Source: Candidatus Flexicrinis affinis (GTDB lineage: Bacteria > Chloroflexota > Anaerolineae > Aggregatilineales > Phototrophicaceae). From it: a stretch of DNA of 64,000 nucleotides. A program made the position numbers and the translations under genes. Below are positions 60,031 through 64,000 of this stretch, in pieces (the stretch's first letter is position 1; each line of letters opens with the position of its first letter). The notes under the pieces were generated by a model, which was not told the DNA's origin, made no database searches, and was given only the letters and a program-made list of their open reading frames with translations. The stretch spans positions 124,001 through 188,000 of the forward strand of contig JADJWE010000007.1 in NCBI GenBank assembly GCA_016716525.1, written 5' to 3'.

Positions 60031-61692
60031 GTGCCAAAGCCCGTGATACTGGCCGTCGATGACGATCCCGCGGTACGGAGCGCCATCGAGCGTGATTTGC
60101 GTCAGCACTATGCGAAAGACTATCGGATCGTGAGCGCGGGCAGCGGCTCCGAAGCCATTACCATCGTTCACCGATTGAAGCAGCGCAGCGAACAAGTGGC
60201 CTTGTTCCTAGTCGATCAACGCATGCCGCAGATGGAGGGCACTGCCTTTCTCGCAGAAGCCGGCCCGTTCTACCCCGACGCACGCAAAGTCCTTCTGACC
60301 GGCTACGCCGACACCAACGCGGCGATCGACAGCATCAACAAGATCGGTCTCGACTACTACCTCATGAAGCCGTGGGATCCGCCCGATCAGCAGCTCTACC
60401 CCATTCTTGACGACCTGTTGTCCGATTGGCTCGCCACCGTTCCGGTCCCGTACGACGGCATCCGGGTCGTCGGGACCTTGTGGTCGCCGCGGTCGCACGA
60501 CATCAAGGATTTCCTGTCGCGCAACCGCATCCCGTACCTGTGGCTCGATGTCGAACGCGACGCAGAAGCGGCGGCGCTCGTCGAGTCCATGGCAGATGAT
60601 CAAGCCAGCATCCCGCTGGTGTTCTTTCCCGACGGCGCGTTCCTCAGCAACCCCGAACACCGCGACATCGCCGAAATCATCGGTCTGCAGACCCAGGCGC
60701 GCGAACCGTTCTACGACCTGATCATCATTGGCGGCGGGCCGGCGGGCCTTGGCGCCGCAGTTTACGGCGCGTCCGAGGGATTGCGCACGGCCATGATCGA
60801 GAAAGAGGCCACCGGCGGACAAGCCGGCACCAGCTCTCGCATCGAGAATTACCTCGGCTTTCCCAAAGGGCTGAGCGGCGCTGACCTTGCCCAGCGCGCG
60901 ACGACACAGGCGATCCGCTTCGGCACCGAAATCCTGACCACGCAAGAGGCGAAGTCCGTACGTGTCGATGGTCCATACCGCATCGTCACGCTGTCCGATG
61001 GCACCGAACTGAGCTGCCATGCGCTGATCGTAGCGACCGGCGTCACCGTCAAGCGGCTTGATATCGAGAGCGCAAGCCGCTTGTCCGGCGCCGGCGTCTA
61101 CTACGGGGCGGCGCTTACGGAGGCAGCCCACTATCGCGGCCAACACGTGTGCATCGTGGGCGGGGCCAACTCGGCCGGACAGGGCGCGTTGTTCTTCTCC
61201 AAGTTCGCCAGCGAAGTGACGATGTTGGTGCGCGGATCCAGCCTGGAGCGCGGCATGTCGCAGTACCTTGTAGATCAGATACGCGCCACGCCAAACATCC
61301 GTGTGCTGTTGCGCACAACCATCGCCGAGATGGAGGGCAGTCAGAAGCTCGATGCCATCACGATCACCGATGTGGGTTCGGGAGAGATATCGCGCCTGCC
61401 GTGCAGCGCGGTGTTCCTGTTCATCGGGGCCGAACCGCATTCCGAGGTCGTCGCGGGCGTCGTCGAACGCAACGCCGCCGGTTTCATCCTGACCGGACAG
61501 GACTTGATTCGCGAAGGGAAACGCCCGCGCGGTTGGACCCTCCAACGCGACCCGTACTATCTGGAGACCAGCGTTCCGGGCATCTTCGCCGTCGGGGACG
61601 TGCGTCAAGGCGCGGTGAGGCGCGTAGCGTCCGCAGTGGGCGAAGGCGCGATCGCTGTTGGGTTAGTGCACCAATACTTGAAATCGGTGTAA
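60031..61692 (+). CDS. Response-regulator receiver / thioredoxin-fold / thioredoxin-reductase-like fusion protein
   Basis: 553 residues from GTG 60031, preceded by AAGGAAA. Receiver domain (4-130): acidic D10-D12, phosphoacceptor D62 in LFLVDQRMP, T90 and K113. Residues about 140-225 look glutaredoxin/thioredoxin-like, but where CPYC is expected the sequence is WSPRS. From 228 a thioredoxin-reductase module follows: YDLIIIGGGPAGLGAAVYGA, GGQAGTSSRIENYLGFP and HVCIVGGANSAGQGA, but the usual CATC is VYYGAALTEA. Thus FAD and NAD(P)H sites remain and both Cys pairs are gone. Databases know fused response regulator/thioredoxin-disulfide reductases. Confidence 0.85.
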   Translation: MPKPVILAVDDDPAVRSAIERDLRQHYAKDYRIVSAGSGSEAITIVHRLKQRSEQVALFLVDQRMPQMEGTAFLAEAGPFYPDARKVLLTGYADTNAAIDSINKIGLDYYLMKPWDPPDQQLYPILDDLLSDWLATVPVPYDGIRVVGTLWSPRSHDIKDFLSRNRIPYLWLDVERDAEAAALVESMADDQASIPLVFFPDGAFLSNPEHRDIAEIIGLQTQAREPFYDLIIIGGGPAGLGAAVYGASEGLRTAMIEKEATGGQAGTSSRIENYLGFPKGLSGADLAQRATTQAIRFGTEILTTQEAKSVRVDGPYRIVTLSDGTELSCHALIVATGVTVKRLDIESASRLSGAGVYYGAALTEAAHYRGQHVCIVGGANSAGQGALFFSKFASEVTMLVRGSSLERGMSQYLVDQIRATPNIRVLLRTTIAEMEGSQKLDAITITDVGSGEISRLPCSAVFLFIGAEPHSEVVAGVVERNAAGFILTGQDLIREGKRPRGWTLQRDPYYLETSVPGIFAVGDVRQGAVRRVASAVGEGAIAVGLVHQYLKSV

Positions 61693-61751
61693 GGTAATTG
61701 GACGCCGCACAGACACCACGTGGGACGTCATGGATCGAAAGCGAGGCGGAC

Positions 61752-62321
61752 ATGTTGAACCCCGAGACTGGTATACCCATCGTCGAGCAGGAAGAAGCGT
61801 CACCCGAGGTCGCAACGCTCTTCGAGGAGATCAAGACAACGTATCAGATCTCGTCGGTTCCGAACTTTGCCAAGGCGATTGGAGCGTCGCCATCGGTAGC
61901 GATGCACGCATGGTTCGAAATCAAAAGCTTCATGAATGCCATCACGCTGCCGGAGTCGCTCGTGTCAATCGTGCAGTTTGCCGTCGCCGAGCGGAATAAG
62001 TGCGAGTACTGCAAGGCAAATCATGAATTGACGTGCCGCATGCTCGGCATCGATGAGGATGTGCTCGCGCAGGTGGTCGAAGACCTGGGCAACGTGTCGC
62101 CGGAACGCGTGCGCGCTATCGTCGAATTCGGGCTGCGCGTCGCTAAAGAGCCTAAATCACTCGTGTTTGATGACTACGAACGACTGCGTCAGTTAGGCAT
62201 CTCGAATGACGAGATCATCCAGATCGCACTCGTTGCTGCGCGTGCGACGTTCAATGACCTGCTTGCCGACGCGCTCAAGCTGCAGGTCGAAGAGGAGGTT
62301 GTCGAGGCGCTGACGCGCTGA
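61752..62321 (+). CDS. AhpD/carboxymuconolactone decarboxylase-like peroxidase-family protein
   Basis: 189 residues from ATG 61752 (GAGG seven bases before it; TTG 61698 would add 18 residues). The AhpD signature ExxxCxxCxxxH is intact: E80, C84, C87 and H91 in AERNKCEYCKANHELTCRML. AhpD-like proteins use this pair as thiol-disulfide oxidoreductases that support peroxide reduction. It follows the receiver fusion by 59 bases and precedes the GAF sensor by 41, consistent with a redox operon. Confidence 0.88.
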   Translation: MLNPETGIPIVEQEEASPEVATLFEEIKTTYQISSVPNFAKAIGASPSVAMHAWFEIKSFMNAITLPESLVSIVQFAVAERNKCEYCKANHELTCRMLGIDEDVLAQVVEDLGNVSPERVRAIVEFGLRVAKEPKSLVFDDYERLRQLGISNDEIIQIALVAARATFNDLLADALKLQVEEEVVEALTR

Positions 62322-62362
62322 GTCCGTCCCGCCCCGATCGCGTAGAGTCAAGGAAGGCCGCT

Positions 62363-64000
62363 ATGACGGTGCCCGAATCACCCCATATCCAGGCGGCGCG
62401 GTTCGGCGTCTTGTCTGAGATCGTGCTGCTCATCGCCGGCAGCGGTGACCTGCATTCGCTGTATGGCGACCTGATCAACAAGATCAAATGGGTGCTCGAT
62501 TTCGACCGATGCTTGCTGGCGCTCACCAACGACAATGGTACGGCATTTACCTATCGATCGCTGCTTGAACTCAGCGGCACACACGTGCCCACGTCCACCG
62601 CCGAGTATCCAGTCGGTATCGGCATCGTTGGCGCCGCGATCCATGCCAAGCAGATTCGCACGATCCCCGACGTGAGCGCACTACAGCCGCAGCCGTTGGA
62701 GGCCAGCGACACGGCGGTGCTCACGGATGACGTGGGATCGCTGCTCACGCTCCCGCTGGCGGCTTACGGGCGCGTGCTGGGCGCGCTGATCTTCGCTGCC
62801 AAGAAGAAGGACGCGTTCTCGCGCGCAGACGTCAAGATCGCGACGTCCATTGCGGCCCATCTGGCGCTCGCAATTGATCGGGCACTGCAAGTCGAACGGC
62901 TTCAGGCCGCCAATAAGGAACTGGAACGCCTCGCATCGTTTCCCGAACTCAACCCCGGACCTGTGCTGGAATTCGATGACGCCGGTGCGATCACCTACAT
63001 CAACCCTGCTGGCAAGACGCTGCTGCCGGATTATCAGACCGACCCGATCAAGTACCCGCTGCTGCGCGGCATCCCCGAAGTAATCGAAGCGCTGCATGCG
63101 CGGCCTGACCGCACGATCCAGCGCGAACTGCTGTCAGGCGATAGTTGGTATCAGCAGGTTTTTCAACCCATCCCGACCAGTTCTTCGATTCGCTGTTACT
63201 GCGCGGACATCACCGAGCGCAAGATGAGCGAAGCGGCCAACGACAAGCAGCGCGAATATCTTGCCGCCTTGCACGACACCACCGTCGGCCTTATCAGCCG
63301 CCTTGACCTGACAGACGTACTGCAGGCCATCGTCAGCCGCGCATCGCAGCTTTTAGGCACCCGGCACGCATTCATGTACCTGCTCAATGATGCGGGCGAT
63401 GTGCTGGAGAAGCGAATCGGCACCGGTGAATTCGACACCGAAGTGGGCACGCGGCTCAAGGTCGGCGAGGGATTGTCGGGAAAGGTGGTCGAAACCGGGC
63501 AGACGACCATCATCGAGGATTACCGTACGTGGACCAACCGCCCGTCGTTCTACGGTCCCGGCATGCCGATTAAGACCATGATCGCCGCGCCGCTCAAGTC
63601 GAACGAGCTGACCATTGGGGCGATCGGGCTGGGCTTCGACCCGGATCGCGAGGCCGCAATCGGCGAACAGGAAACCAACTTGGTCAACCGCTTCGCCGAG
63701 CTGGCATCGGTCGCGCTGGACAACGCGCGCCTGTTTACGATGACGCAAACGCAGGCGCACAAGCTCGAATTGCTCAACGAGATGGGCAAGCAGCTCAGTT
63801 TAGCGGACTGCAGCAACGCCATCTTCGATGTCGTCAAGGAATATGTTCCGCAGATCATCCCGGCCGACCGTGTCAGCATCGCGCTGCTGACCGAGGACGG
63901 TGAGCACGTCGAAGTCACGGCCTTGCGCGGCCCGGATTCAGAGTATCCTGTCGGCGATCGCCTGCCGCTGTCGGGGACGCGTATCGGCATCGTCGTTCGC
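62363..64000 (+). CDS. GAF-PAS-GAF-GAF sensor protein, N-terminal part (runs off window)
   Basis: Open to the last base: 546 codons, starting at ATG 62363 behind AAGGAAGG. GAF 1 spans about 18-175 (LSEIVLLIAGSGDLHSLYGD ... TLPLAAYGRVLGALIFA, in part). A PAS-like domain follows (PGPVLEFDDAGAITYINPAG, ending CYCADITERKM). GAF 2 (about 305-450) has VGEGLSGKVVETGQTTIIED, and GAF 3 starts near 470 (LNEMGKQLSLADCSNAIFDV). The missing C-terminus could be a histidine kinase, GGDEF or phosphatase. It is probably the sensor of the redox cluster. Confidence 0.85.
   Translation, partial: MTVPESPHIQAARFGVLSEIVLLIAGSGDLHSLYGDLINKIKWVLDFDRCLLALTNDNGTAFTYRSLLELSGTHVPTSTAEYPVGIGIVGAAIHAKQIRTIPDVSALQPQPLEASDTAVLTDDVGSLLTLPLAAYGRVLGALIFAAKKKDAFSRADVKIATSIAAHLALAIDRALQVERLQAANKELERLASFPELNPGPVLEFDDAGAITYINPAGKTLLPDYQTDPIKYPLLRGIPEVIEALHARPDRTIQRELLSGDSWYQQVFQPIPTSSSIRCYCADITERKMSEAANDKQREYLAALHDTTVGLISRLDLTDVLQAIVSRASQLLGTRHAFMYLLNDAGDVLEKRIGTGEFDTEVGTRLKVGEGLSGKVVETGQTTIIEDYRTWTNRPSFYGPGMPIKTMIAAPLKSNELTIGAIGLGFDPDREAAIGEQETNLVNRFAELASVALDNARLFTMTQTQAHKLELLNEMGKQLSLADCSNAIFDVVKEYVPQIIPADRVSIALLTEDGEHVEVTALRGPDSEYPVGDRLPLSGTRIGIVVR

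Overview
The window is high-GC bacterial chromosome, densely packed, with many ATGA or TGATG stop/start overlaps. Several traits suggest a Chloroflexota bacterium, perhaps Anaerolineae-like: a 901-residue MalT/LuxR-type STAND regulator, an FHA protein with a Pro/Thr-rich tail, PD40-repeat remnants, many GNAT and MDR paralogues, and a sigma-70 factor with a short region 1.1. This placement is inferred from gene content only. No rRNA, tRNA, CRISPR array or recognisable transposase was found.

Region 1 (1-14597, + strand). After the tail of a PD40 beta-propeller protein comes a run of 14 tightly coupled genes. It holds a Wzm/Wzt-type polysaccharide ABC exporter, a GT-B-like protein, five sulfotransferase-fold proteins, two CMP-sugar synthetase-like cytidylyltransferases, a GT2 glycosyltransferase, a D-2-hydroxyacid dehydrogenase, an AidB-like acyl-CoA dehydrogenase homologue and a HAD phosphatase. 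The best reading is assembly, sulfation and export of an acidic surface glycan.

Region 2 (14598-33954). Housekeeping genes (rimI-tsaB-tsaE, thrS, rnhA, carA) are mixed with an epimerase, two MFS exporters, a nitroreductase, GT4 and methyltransferase genes, a GT39-like membrane protein, a NurA-domain protein bracketed by two copies of a hairpin repeat, and a GldA/GldF/GldG-type ABC operon.

Region 3 (33955-50214). The principal sigma factor gene has a long structured leader and is followed by a LiaF-like protein and a GNAT. Next are a 7TM/GAF-like sensor, tatA, a DUF1992 protein, a methyltransferase, a BMP-type substrate-binding protein and ATPase without permeases, an EEP phosphatase, and a GNAT gene. 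An LLM flavin oxidoreductase gene sits between exact 21-base direct repeats at the 3' end of recF. recF, an FHA membrane protein and a LysE transporter follow.

Region 4 (50215-64000). A MalT/LuxR-type regulator, probably translated from a leaderless mRNA, precedes a redox-rich cluster: a small conserved protein, a DUF4386 membrane protein, two MDR oxidoreductases, a thioredoxin-reductase-like flavoprotein, a methyltransferase, a receiver/thioredoxin-fold/thioredoxin-reductase fusion without redox cysteine pairs, an AhpD-like protein and a GAF/PAS sensor cut by the window end. An 18-base perfect palindrome lies at activator distance from a predicted start site between the regulator and the cluster, which suggests one regulated stress or redox module.
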